DNA from: Moraxella porci DSM 25326
GTDB lineage: Bacteria > Pseudomonadota > Gammaproteobacteria > Pseudomonadales > Moraxellaceae
DNA length: 53,938 nt
Reading direction: 5' to 3'
Assembly (NCBI RefSeq): GCF_002014855.1
Contig: NZ_MUYV01000002.1
Coordinates: 1-53,938, forward strand
Shown here piece after piece: positions 47,026 to 53,938 of this stretch. The number at the start of each line of letters is the position of its first letter. Positions within the stretch are counted from its first letter, which is position 1. The notes under the pieces were generated by a model that did no database searches, had not been told where the DNA came from, and saw only the letters and a program-made list of their open reading frames with translations. The translations under genes and the position numbers were made by a program.

Positions 47026-49764
47026 TCACAGCTCGCGCTTGACCTCATGGATCTCAAAGACTTCGATCTTATCGCCTGCAGCGACCTCATAGCCCTTGAC
47101 CGCAAGACCACATTCCATGCCAGCTTTGACTTCATTGACATCGTCTTTGTAGCGACGCAGTGACTGCAGCTGACCTGTGAAGATGACCTTATCATCACGC
47201 AAGACACGGATTGGCTTGTTGCGATGGATAGTACCTTCAAGAACCATACAGCCTGCTGCCGCACCGAATTTGCTTGAGCGGAAGACTTCACGCACTTCAG
47301 CGATACCCAAGATCTTCTCACGATGTTCAGGGGCAAGCATACCGCTCATCGCCGCTTTGACATCATCGATCAAGCCATAGATGACGCTGTAATAACGAAT
47401 GTCTAGACCTGCTTCATCTGCCTTGCGCTTGCCTTGGTTGTCAGCACGCACATTAAAGCCTAGCAGTACCGCTTCTGAGGATTCTGCTAAGATGACATCA
47501 GATTCGGTAATCGCACCGACACCAGAGCTGATGACGCGCACTTTGACTTCATCAGTCGATAGCTCATCAAGCGCACCAAGCAATGCTTCTAGCGAGCCAC
47601 GCACATCGGTCTTCAAGATGATGTTCAAGGTGGCAACTTCTGCGCTACCCATGCTGTCAAATAGAGTGTCTAGGCGCATCTTGTTTTGACGCTCAAGGAT
47701 GCGATCACGCTCACGAGCGGCACGGAAATCAGCCACTTCACGGGCTTTTTTCTCATCTGAAACGACCAAGAATTCGCTACCTGCTGCCGGTGCTTCGGGC
47801 AAGCCTAGAATCTCAACAGGAATCGATGGGCCAGCTGATTTGATACGCTGACCATTCTCATCAGTCATCGCACGCACTTTGCCATAGTATTCACCCGCCA
47901 AGACCAAATCACCTTGGTTCAATGTGCCTTTTTTGACCAATAGACTTGCGACTGCACCACGACCTTTGTCCAAGCGAGACTCAATCACCACACCTTGGGC
48001 AGCACCATCGACAGGTGCTTCTAGCTCCATCAATTCTGCTTGAATGCTGATGACTTCCAGCAGTTCATCAATACCCATGCCTGATTTGGCAGAGACTTTG
48101 ACCATCGGGGTATCACCGCCCCACTCTTCAGGGATGACTTCTTTGACAGACAGCTCATTGATGACGCGATCAGGATCGGCAGTGTCTTTGTCCATTTTGT
48201 TAATGGCAACGATCAGTGGCGTACCTGCTGCACGCGCATGGTCGATCGCCTCTTCAGTTTGTGGCATCATGCCATCATCGGCTGCAACCACTAGGACAAC
48301 GATATCAGTCGCCTGCGCACCACGAGAACGCATTGCTGTAAAGGCAGCATGGCCTGGGGTGTCAAGGAAAGTAATCACGCCACGATCTGTTGTCACATGG
48401 TAGGCACCGATGTGCTGAGTGATGCCACCTGCTTCGCCAGATGCCACCTTGGTCGCACGAATCTTATCCAGTAGTGATGTTTTACCGTGGTCAACATGGC
48501 CCATGATGGTCACAACTGGTGGGCGAGTTTGGACATTGCCCGATTTTTCATCGACTGCCACTTGTAGATCATCTTCAAGCTGTGTGTCGCTGACTGGGAT
48601 AAAGTTATGACCAAATTCTTCGATCACCAATGCCGCCGTCATCTGATCAATGGTATCAGATTCACGCACCATCTCACCCATCTTCATCAAGGTTTTGATG
48701 ACTTCACGCACTTTGACGGCCATTTTTTGAGCCAAATCAGACAAAACGATACTCTCACCCACTTCGACATTGTGGACGATTTTTTCGACAGGCATTTCAA
48801 ACTTATGCTTGTTGGCTTGTGATGATTTCAAGCCCTTTGAACGAGTTTTAATTTCACGCTCTTCTTGCTGACCTTTACGGCCTTTTTTGGCACCTTTGCC
48901 CGCTGTGCCTGTGGCGCCGCGCTTAATTTCACGGCGCTCTTTTTCGAACGACTCTTCAAGTGCCGCGCCCACCAAGCCATCTGCCAGCGGTGCATCATCT
49001 TTGGTGCGCACGATGGTGCTGCTGGCATTGTCATCGGTGTCGCTATAGCGCGAGGCCATCTGTTTCATCTGCTCAAGGGTGCGCTTTTGGGCTTCTTCAG
49101 CAGCTTTACGGCGAGTTTCGGCCTCCATCTGGCGTAGGCGCTCTTCTTCGGCTTCACGCGCTTCACGAGCCGCTTTGTCTTCGGCTGATTCTTGCTTGAC
49201 CGGTTTGACTGGTTTTTTCTTATCAGTCTTGTTATCTGCTTTTGGCGCTTCTACAGCATCATCTTTTTTGGCTTTTTTGACCACAACGCTGCTGGTATTA
49301 TCAGACTTTTCAGTGGGTGCGCTGCTGGCTCGCATCGCTGCCAAAGTCGCTGCTTGACGCTCAGCTGCTTCTTTTTTGCTGCGCTCAGCAGCTTGCTTGG
49401 CCTCGGCTTCTTTTAGGCGAGCTTCTTCGGCTGCACGCGCTTTAGCCGCAATTTCAGCTTCGATTTTGGCTGGATCGGGTTTTTCGTATACCACTTTTTT
49501 GGTGCGCACGACATTGACTGTCTTGGCTTTGCCTGATGTGCCAGTGACTTGAGCGGTTGAAGTGGTTTTTGATTTTAGGCTGATGCGAGATTTGGGAGTT
49601 TCGCCGTGGCTTTGTTTTAAAAAGGCCACCAGTTTTTCTTGTTCAATATCAGAGACGCTGTCGTTTTCACCACGCGCTGGCAAACCGGCATCGCTTAATT
49701 GTTTTAAGATGGTTTCGGGAGTTGTTTTTGAAAGTTGTGCAAGTTCTTTGACTGTTTTTGCCAT
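47026..49764 (-). CDS. infB: translation initiation factor IF-2
   Basis: IF-2 is the GTPase that places initiator tRNA-fMet on the 30S subunit and promotes subunit joining. The 912-residue protein has an N-terminal IF2N domain ([19 protein letters not shown]). A long Ala/Glu/Lys-rich helical linker (about 100-320) and a second IF2N-like region follow. The G domain has GHVDHGKT at 422-429, DTPGHAAF and NKMDK, and is followed by the C domains that bind fMet-tRNA. AGGTGA precedes the ATG. No internal start for a short isoform was assigned. Confidence 0.98.
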   Translation of the reverse strand: MAKTVKELAQLSKTTPETILKQLSDAGLPARGENDSVSDIEQEKLVAFLKQSHGETPKSRISLKSKTTSTAQVTGTSGKAKTVNVVRTKKVVYEKPDPAKIEAEIAAKARAAEEARLKEAEAKQAAERSKKEAAERQAATLAAMRASSAPTEKSDNTSSVVVKKAKKDDAVEAPKADNKTDKKKPVKPVKQESAEDKAAREAREAEEERLRQMEAETRRKAAEEAQKRTLEQMKQMASRYSDTDDNASSTIVRTKDDAPLADGLVGAALEESFEKERREIKRGATGTAGKGAKKGRKGQQEEREIKTRSKGLKSSQANKHKFEMPVEKIVHNVEVGESIVLSDLAQKMAVKVREVIKTLMKMGEMVRESDTIDQMTAALVIEEFGHNFIPVSDTQLEDDLQVAVDEKSGNVQTRPPVVTIMGHVDHGKTSLLDKIRATKVASGEAGGITQHIGAYHVTTDRGVITFLDTPGHAAFTAMRSRGAQATDIVVLVVAADDGMMPQTEEAIDHARAAGTPLIVAINKMDKDTADPDRVINELSVKEVIPEEWGGDTPMVKVSAKSGMGIDELLEVISIQAELMELEAPVDGAAQGVVIESRLDKGRGAVASLLVKKGTLNQGDLVLAGEYYGKVRAMTDENGQRIKSAGPSIPVEILGLPEAPAAGSEFLVVSDEKKAREVADFRAARERDRILERQNKMRLDTLFDSMGSAEVATLNIILKTDVRGSLEALLGALDELSTDEVKVRVISSGVGAITESDVILAESSEAVLLGFNVRADNQGKRKADEAGLDIRYYSVIYGLIDDVKAAMSGMLAPEHREKILGIAEVREVFRSSKFGAAAGCMVLEGTIHRNKPIRVLRDDKVIFTGQLQSLRRYKDDVNEVKAGMECGLAVKGYEVAAGDKIEVFEIHEVKREL

Positions 49765-49873
49765 TCATATCACCTAATTTTTTGGTTTGGCAAGTGGGTT
49801 TGACATCGCTGCCAAACGCCACTTTATGTATTGTATGCCAAACCTCAAGGCTTGGCAAAATTATTTGATCAGC

Positions 49874-49895
49874 GGCGCACTCATTGTGGTGCGCC
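49874..49895 (-). promoter_or_regulatory. hairpin in the nusA-infB spacer
   Basis: GGCGCAC and GTGCGCC form a 7-bp GC-rich stem in the 151-nt spacer between nusA and infB. A direct repeat GCGCCCACGA lies at its plus-strand right side. No T-tract follows, so it is more likely a processing or pause element than a terminator. Confidence 0.5.
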
Positions 49896-49915
49896 CACGA
49901 CTGCAGCGCCCACGA

Positions 49916-51397
49916 TTACTCGAACCATGATTGGCGAGCTTGCATGATCAGCTTGCCGGCGCTTTGTGCATCTAGGCCTTCGATATCTTCGATATCAAAT
50001 ACCGCTTGTTCCGCCAAGTCATCCAAAGTAATGATCTCACGCTCCGCCAATTTATAGGCGATCGCAGGCGTCATGTCTTCTAGAGCAAGCAGTTCAGCGC
50101 TTGGCTCTTTGATGTTTTGTTGTTTTGCCAATTCATCTGAGATGATGACTTCTTTGGCACGAGCTTGGATCGCAGCGATGGTCTCATCATCAAGGCCATC
50201 AATCTCATAAAACTCTTCGACAGGTGCATAAGCCACTGTTTCGATGTCACTAAAGCCGACCTCTGCCAGTACTTCTGCCAAATCACGATCAACCTCCAGA
50301 CGCTCATAGAACATCTCGATGACAGCTTGGTTTTCTGACTCTTGGCGCTCGTTATATTCTGATTCTAAAATCATGTTCAGCTTATAGCCAGTCAATTCAG
50401 ATGCCAAGCGCACATTTTGACCTTGCGAACCGATCGCACGCGCCAACTGATCATTGGTCGCAAAAATCACATCGGCAGTCTTGGTATCTTCGTCAAGCAC
50501 CAGACCGCTCACATCGGCAGGCTCTAGCGCGCTGATGATGTACTGGGCTGGATCTTCGTTCCAGACGATGACATCGATACGCTCGCCATCAAGCTCTTGC
50601 TGCACCGCTTGGATGCGCGTGCCACGCATACCGATACACGCGCCCACAGGATCGATGCGGTGATCATTGGTCTTAACCGAAATCTTAGCACGCAAACCTG
50701 GCAGACGCGCGACATCACGGATCTCGATGATCTGCTCGCTGATCTCAGGGACTTCTTTTTGCATCAAAGCGATCAGCATCTCTTTGTTGGTGCGAGATAG
50801 CACAAGCTGCGGACTTCTGCCATCACGATTCACCTGAGACAAAATCGCAGTCACACGGCTTTTTGGGCGCAGGCTTTCGCGCGGCAGGGTTTGATCTTTT
50901 GACAAGTAGCCTTCACCGCCCTCACCTAAGTCGATGATATACGCATCACGGCTTTGTTTTTTGACTTCGCCAGTTACCAACTCACCCAAGCGTGATTCAA
51001 AGGCATCCGCCACCAACGCACGCTCAGCTTCGCGAATCTTTTGGATAATGACTTGCTTAGCTTGGGTGGCTGCGATACGGCCAAATTCGATCGATTCGAT
51101 TTGTTCTTCGACGATATCGCCGATTTTGTATTCGTTTTCGTCCAAGTCACTGATGGCAAGCTGACACGCTGGCATCTCATGATCTTCATCAGCCACCACT
51201 GTCCAGTAGCGGAAAGTGTCATAATCGCCAGTTTTGCGGTCGATATGTACACGAATCGCCACTTCTGGCTGTTCGGTATAGACTTTTTTCTTGGTAGAAA
51301 CAACGAGCGCTTGCTCAATCGCTTCAAAAATATCTTCAGGATTTAGCCCTTTTTCGTTACTGACGGTCTCGACTACGGTCAAAATTTCACGACTCAT
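49916..51397 (-). CDS. nusA: transcription termination/antitermination factor NusA
   Basis: NusA binds RNA polymerase and nascent RNA and modulates pausing, termination and antitermination. The 493-residue protein has the N-terminal domain (VVETVSNEKGLNPEDIFEAIEQAL, read in parts), an S1 domain, two KH domains with RIDPVGACIGMRGTRIQAV and RAIGSQGQNVRLASELTG, and two C-terminal acidic repeats with VEEFYEIDGLDDET. It lies downstream of rimP, as in E. coli. Confidence 0.98.
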   Translation of the reverse strand: MSREILTVVETVSNEKGLNPEDIFEAIEQALVVSTKKKVYTEQPEVAIRVHIDRKTGDYDTFRYWTVVADEDHEMPACQLAISDLDENEYKIGDIVEEQIESIEFGRIAATQAKQVIIQKIREAERALVADAFESRLGELVTGEVKKQSRDAYIIDLGEGGEGYLSKDQTLPRESLRPKSRVTAILSQVNRDGRSPQLVLSRTNKEMLIALMQKEVPEISEQIIEIRDVARLPGLRAKISVKTNDHRIDPVGACIGMRGTRIQAVQQELDGERIDVIVWNEDPAQYIISALEPADVSGLVLDEDTKTADVIFATNDQLARAIGSQGQNVRLASELTGYKLNMILESEYNERQESENQAVIEMFYERLEVDRDLAEVLAEVGFSDIETVAYAPVEEFYEIDGLDDETIAAIQARAKEVIISDELAKQQNIKEPSAELLALEDMTPAIAYKLAEREIITLDDLAEQAVFDIEDIEGLDAQSAGKLIMQARQSWFE

Positions 51398-51456
51398 CTG
51401 CAGATCCTTTGGGTTGGGTTAATGAATAATAACTTAATAAAATTGGTTAAATCGGT

Positions 51457-51954
51457 TTAGTCTTCATAGACCAAATGTGCTTTATCGACGCTGTCAAATA
51501 CCACATCAAACTCAAGCTTATCTTCGGTAACCACCTTCATCGTGTCCGTGCCGACTTCGACCAAACGACCAACGACTTTACGACGCTTGGCATCACCAGC
51601 ACCAATGGCATGAATTAAGCGTAAATTGACAATCTCGCCGACATATTCAGCGACCTGCTCACGGCTAAACAGCGGACGATCAAAGCCTGGGCTTGACACT
51701 TCCAGCACATATTCGCCAGCGATGGGGTCATGGACATCTAGGACGCCTGAGACTTGATGGTTCACCGCTGAGCAATCTTCGATGGTCACATGCTCGCCAT
51801 TGGCACGAGCCTCTGGCAGGGTTTCGATATAAATACGCAACAGCGACTTGCGTCCTTGTGGCATAAACTCAATGCCCCACAAATCCACACCGCAAGCGGC
51901 AACCGCAGGGGCAATCAATTCAGTCAATTCAGCAATTTTGCTCGATGGTTTCAT
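51457..51954 (-). CDS. rimP: ribosome maturation factor RimP
   Basis: RimP assists 30S assembly. The 165-residue protein begins with LTELIAPAVAACGVDLWGIEF. The central part has the family's LRIYIE, IEDCSAVNHQVSGVLDV and YVLEVSSPGFDRPL segments, followed by an SH3-like C-terminal domain. It is the first protein gene after tRNA-fMet in the metY-rimP-nusA-infB cluster. Confidence 0.97.
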   Translation of the reverse strand: MKPSSKIAELTELIAPAVAACGVDLWGIEFMPQGRKSLLRIYIETLPEARANGEHVTIEDCSAVNHQVSGVLDVHDPIAGEYVLEVSSPGFDRPLFSREQVAEYVGEIVNLRLIHAIGAGDAKRRKVVGRLVEVGTDTMKVVTEDKLEFDVVFDSVDKAHLVYED

Positions 51955-52017
51955 GATTTAAATTGTGTTTCCTAAATAAAGCGCACAATCTTTGTGCAAG
52001 TTTGGCAAATGATAAAT

Positions 52018-52050
52018 ACAAAAAAACCCACAAAACTTCTCGTTGGTGGG
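52018..52050 (-). terminator. probable terminator or attenuator after tRNA-fMet
   Basis: On the minus strand CCCAC and GTGGG pair around a long loop and are followed by seven T, 90 nt after the tRNA. It may separate the tRNA transcript from rimP. Confidence 0.55.
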
Positions 52051-52139
52051 CAATCTTTATACCAGCCGACAGCTTATGCTACCATTGCAGCAATAAACCA
52101 CCTAAATTCATCAAAACACAAATTTAGGATTTAAAAAAG

Positions 52140-52216
<77 letters not shown>

Positions 52217-52232
52217 TCAATTTAGACTGCTT

Positions 52233-52260
52233 ATTATACGGTAAAATTTACCAATGTCAA
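52233..52260 (-). promoter_or_regulatory. sigma-70 promoter of tRNA-fMet
   Basis: A perfect TTGACA (52255-52260) and TATAAT (52233-52238) are 16 bp apart. The spacer contains a perfect palindrome, GGTAAAATTTACC (plus strand 52240-52252). Confidence 0.87.
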
Positions 52261-52339
52261 GCATTATTTTAAAAATTTTACCTACTTCATCAGTAGGAAA
52301 TTTGGTGCGATCGGAGAGAGTTTAACTCGGCGATCACTG

Positions 52340-52454
52340 TGTACCATACTGTATCAAATACCTTTATCTATCAATGAGTTATAGGATTTTAGTGTGCCAT
52401 ATTGTATCATTTTAACCACTCAAGCTCTGCAATCTTGGTACACTGTATGGTACA
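52340..52454. promoter_or_regulatory. three iterated TGRTACA/TGGYACA sites upstream of the integrase
   Basis: Three related sites occur at 52340-52356, 52393-52409 and 52436-52454. Each, read on the minus strand, is TGRTACA or TGGTACA, then 3-5 bases, then TGGYACA. The last ends 38 nt before the integrase start. They could be arm-type integrase sites or operators for self-control. Confidence 0.65.
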
Positions 52455-52492
52455 CTAGAAAAATAGAGCATCGATGAAGGCAATAAAAATTT

Positions 52493-53863
52493 ATGACAAC
52501 TCGCAAACCCATCACCACCGACCGCAGTATTAGCAGTCATAAAGCTGAAGAGAAAGAATATCATGTCAGCGTTAAAGGTTTTTCCAACCTTTATCTGTTG
52601 GTACGCCCCAACGAAACAAAATCTTGGATTTTTCGCTACATGTCACCAACGACAAGTAAAAGAGACAAAATCTCATTTGGTATCTATCCAAGTGTTTCTT
52701 TATCGCGTGCTTGTGAACTATGGCATGAATACTCAGAAGTGCTAAGCAAGAATATCGATCCAAAAGTTCACCGAGAACAGAAAAAAGCAGACACTAAACA
52801 AAATTTTAGTATCGATAATACTTTTAGCTATCACGCTGACCAGTATTTTAACACACTAAAAGACAACTTAAAAGACAATACGCTCAATAGAAAACAAAAT
52901 TGTATTATTCTGATGAATGGCTACATCGGTAAAATGCCCTTGAAAGAAATCAGCGCACCTAAGCTTTTGGAAGTATTATTGGATATTCAGCAAAACAGTC
53001 TGCAAAAGAATGGTAAACCAACTGATAAAGCCAAGCGATGCGCAGGAATAGCTAATGACATCTTCATTTATGCTAAAACTCGTGGATTTTGCGAAAATAA
53101 TCCAGCCGAAGGTATCAAAACTCAGTTGGACAAGCCCCGCTACGGTCATCGCCCTGCCATCACCAAGCCTGAAGACTTTGCCAAATTACTTCGAGATATT
53201 GATGAGTTGGCAAATAAAGTGGATACAAATACCATTAATGTACTGCGATTGACTGCGTTATTATTTGTTCGTCATGGCGACTTACGACACATGAAATGGC
53301 AAGATGTGGACTTTAATGAATCAAAATGGCGATTTCAGCCAATCAAAGGTAAAGGCAAGGAAAATATGGTTAAAGAAATGATCGTGCCATTGCCAACACA
53401 AGCGATTGATATTCTTAGACAACAACAATCTATCAACGGTCATCAAGAGTATGTCTTTTATAGCACTGTTGCAACCAAACAACCTGTCGTGTCTGAAAAT
53501 ACCGTTACCAAACATCTTAAAAAGATGGGCTATAAAGACATTCATTGCGTTCACGGCTTTCGTGCATCTGCCAAAACCATGCTTCAAGAACAATTAAAAT
53601 ACCCTGCCGTACTCGTGGAAATGGGCTTGGGACATATCACTAAAGATCAAAACGGTACAGCTTATGGTCGTTTTGAATTTTTGGAGGATAGAACTGAGAT
53701 GATGCAAACTTGGGCGGATTATCTTGATGCGCTACGATGCGGTGAAGATGTATCACGCTTTAAAAATCGTATGCATGATGGAATATTAAAAGACCCAAAT
53801 CAATTGCTTGAGATATTGCTTCAACAGATTGGTAAAGATAAAATTTTAAGTATGATAAAATAA
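52493..53863 (+). CDS. P4-type tyrosine recombinase (integrase)
   Basis: This 456-residue integrase has an N-terminal arm-type DNA-binding region with YLLVRPNETKSWIFRYM-like residues (LYLLVRPNETKSWIFRY) and FGIYPSVSLSRA. It has a core-binding helical domain and a C-terminal catalytic domain. Visible active-site residues are R in FVRHGDLRHMKW, H-x-x-R in VHGFRAS, H in GLGHITKDQNG and the nucleophile in AYGRFEFLEDR. It looks intact. Codon use is more AT-rich than in the housekeeping genes, and the island it belongs to probably lies beyond the right edge. The final 75 nt of the window hold no gene. Confidence 0.93.
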   Translation: MTTRKPITTDRSISSHKAEEKEYHVSVKGFSNLYLLVRPNETKSWIFRYMSPTTSKRDKISFGIYPSVSLSRACELWHEYSEVLSKNIDPKVHREQKKADTKQNFSIDNTFSYHADQYFNTLKDNLKDNTLNRKQNCIILMNGYIGKMPLKEISAPKLLEVLLDIQQNSLQKNGKPTDKAKRCAGIANDIFIYAKTRGFCENNPAEGIKTQLDKPRYGHRPAITKPEDFAKLLRDIDELANKVDTNTINVLRLTALLFVRHGDLRHMKWQDVDFNESKWRFQPIKGKGKENMVKEMIVPLPTQAIDILRQQQSINGHQEYVFYSTVATKQPVVSENTVTKHLKKMGYKDIHCVHGFRASAKTMLQEQLKYPAVLVEMGLGHITKDQNGTAYGRFEFLEDRTEMMQTWADYLDALRCGEDVSRFKNRMHDGILKDPNQLLEILLQQIGKDKILSMIK

Positions 53864-53938
53864 TATATTAGTAATTATAATCAGTAATTTTGATATCTAG
53901 GTATTTTAGCTTGAATAAATGCAACATATACTCTCCGC

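Overview
The window looks like a chromosomal segment of a gammaproteobacterium of the family Moraxellaceae, probably Moraxella or a close relative. This is inferred from protein character and gene order (metY-rimP-nusA-infB, yraN next to a BON lipoprotein, murA next to a BolA-like gene); no database search was possible. Most of it is densely packed housekeeping DNA. Four RNA genes are clear: tRNA-Met(CAU), RNase P RNA, tRNA-Gly(GCC) and initiator tRNA-fMet. The three tRNAs have near-consensus sigma-70 promoters.

Layout. 1-11.7 kb: tRNA-Met, rnpB, a ferredoxin, coaD, a frameshifted nfsA, smpB, a VOC protein, a RarD-type transporter divergent from an Lrp-type regulator, a lipoprotein, an FMN reductase, an EamA transporter, ligA, an orphan PTS IIC-like permease and upp. 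11.7-14.2 kb: an AT-rich accessory patch between upp and tRNA-Gly. It holds three unrecognised genes (two encode small membrane proteins), a truncated IS3-type transposase start, a headless 57-codon reading frame whose stop overlaps the next start (ATGA), and repeated GTGCGT/ACGCAC palindromes. It resembles a decayed polymorphic-toxin and immunity locus and is the least explained part of the window. 14.4-22 kb: a complete phosphate module on the minus strand, pstS-pstC-pstA-pstB-phoB-phoR-ppx, preceded by an array of six PhoB half-sites at an exact 11-bp period. It has no phoU, and its PhoR lacks membrane segments. 22-31.8 kb: an M48 metalloprotease lipoprotein, BolA, a lipoprotein coupled to a SulP transporter, a DUF442 protein, an RluA-type pseudouridine synthase, trxA, rho with a hairpin in its leader, an Ala-rich lipoprotein, ohr and a class I fumarase. 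31.9-39.2 kb: hisG-hisD-hisC, ibaG-murA, a DolP-like BON lipoprotein with yraN and an RDD protein, and rlmH.

39.2-52.2 kb: the classical metY-rimP-nusA-infB-rbfA-truB-rpsO-pnp cluster on the minus strand, broken in two places. Two DUF2382 stress-type genes on the plus strand lie between infB and rbfA. Two tandem opacity-type porins lie between truB and rpsO, each followed by the same terminator. 52.3 kb to the end: an intact P4-type tyrosine integrase preceded by three copies of a TGRTACA/TGGYACA motif. It probably marks the left edge of an island that continues beyond the window.

The genes form several functional groups: phosphate sensing, uptake and polyphosphate turnover; translation and RNA metabolism (rnpB, smpB, rho, nusA, infB, rimP, rbfA, truB, pnp, rlmH); thiol and peroxide defence (trxA, ohr); and envelope homeostasis (DolP-like protein, M48 protease, porins). 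Many gene ends carry clear intrinsic terminators, several of them bidirectional between convergent genes.
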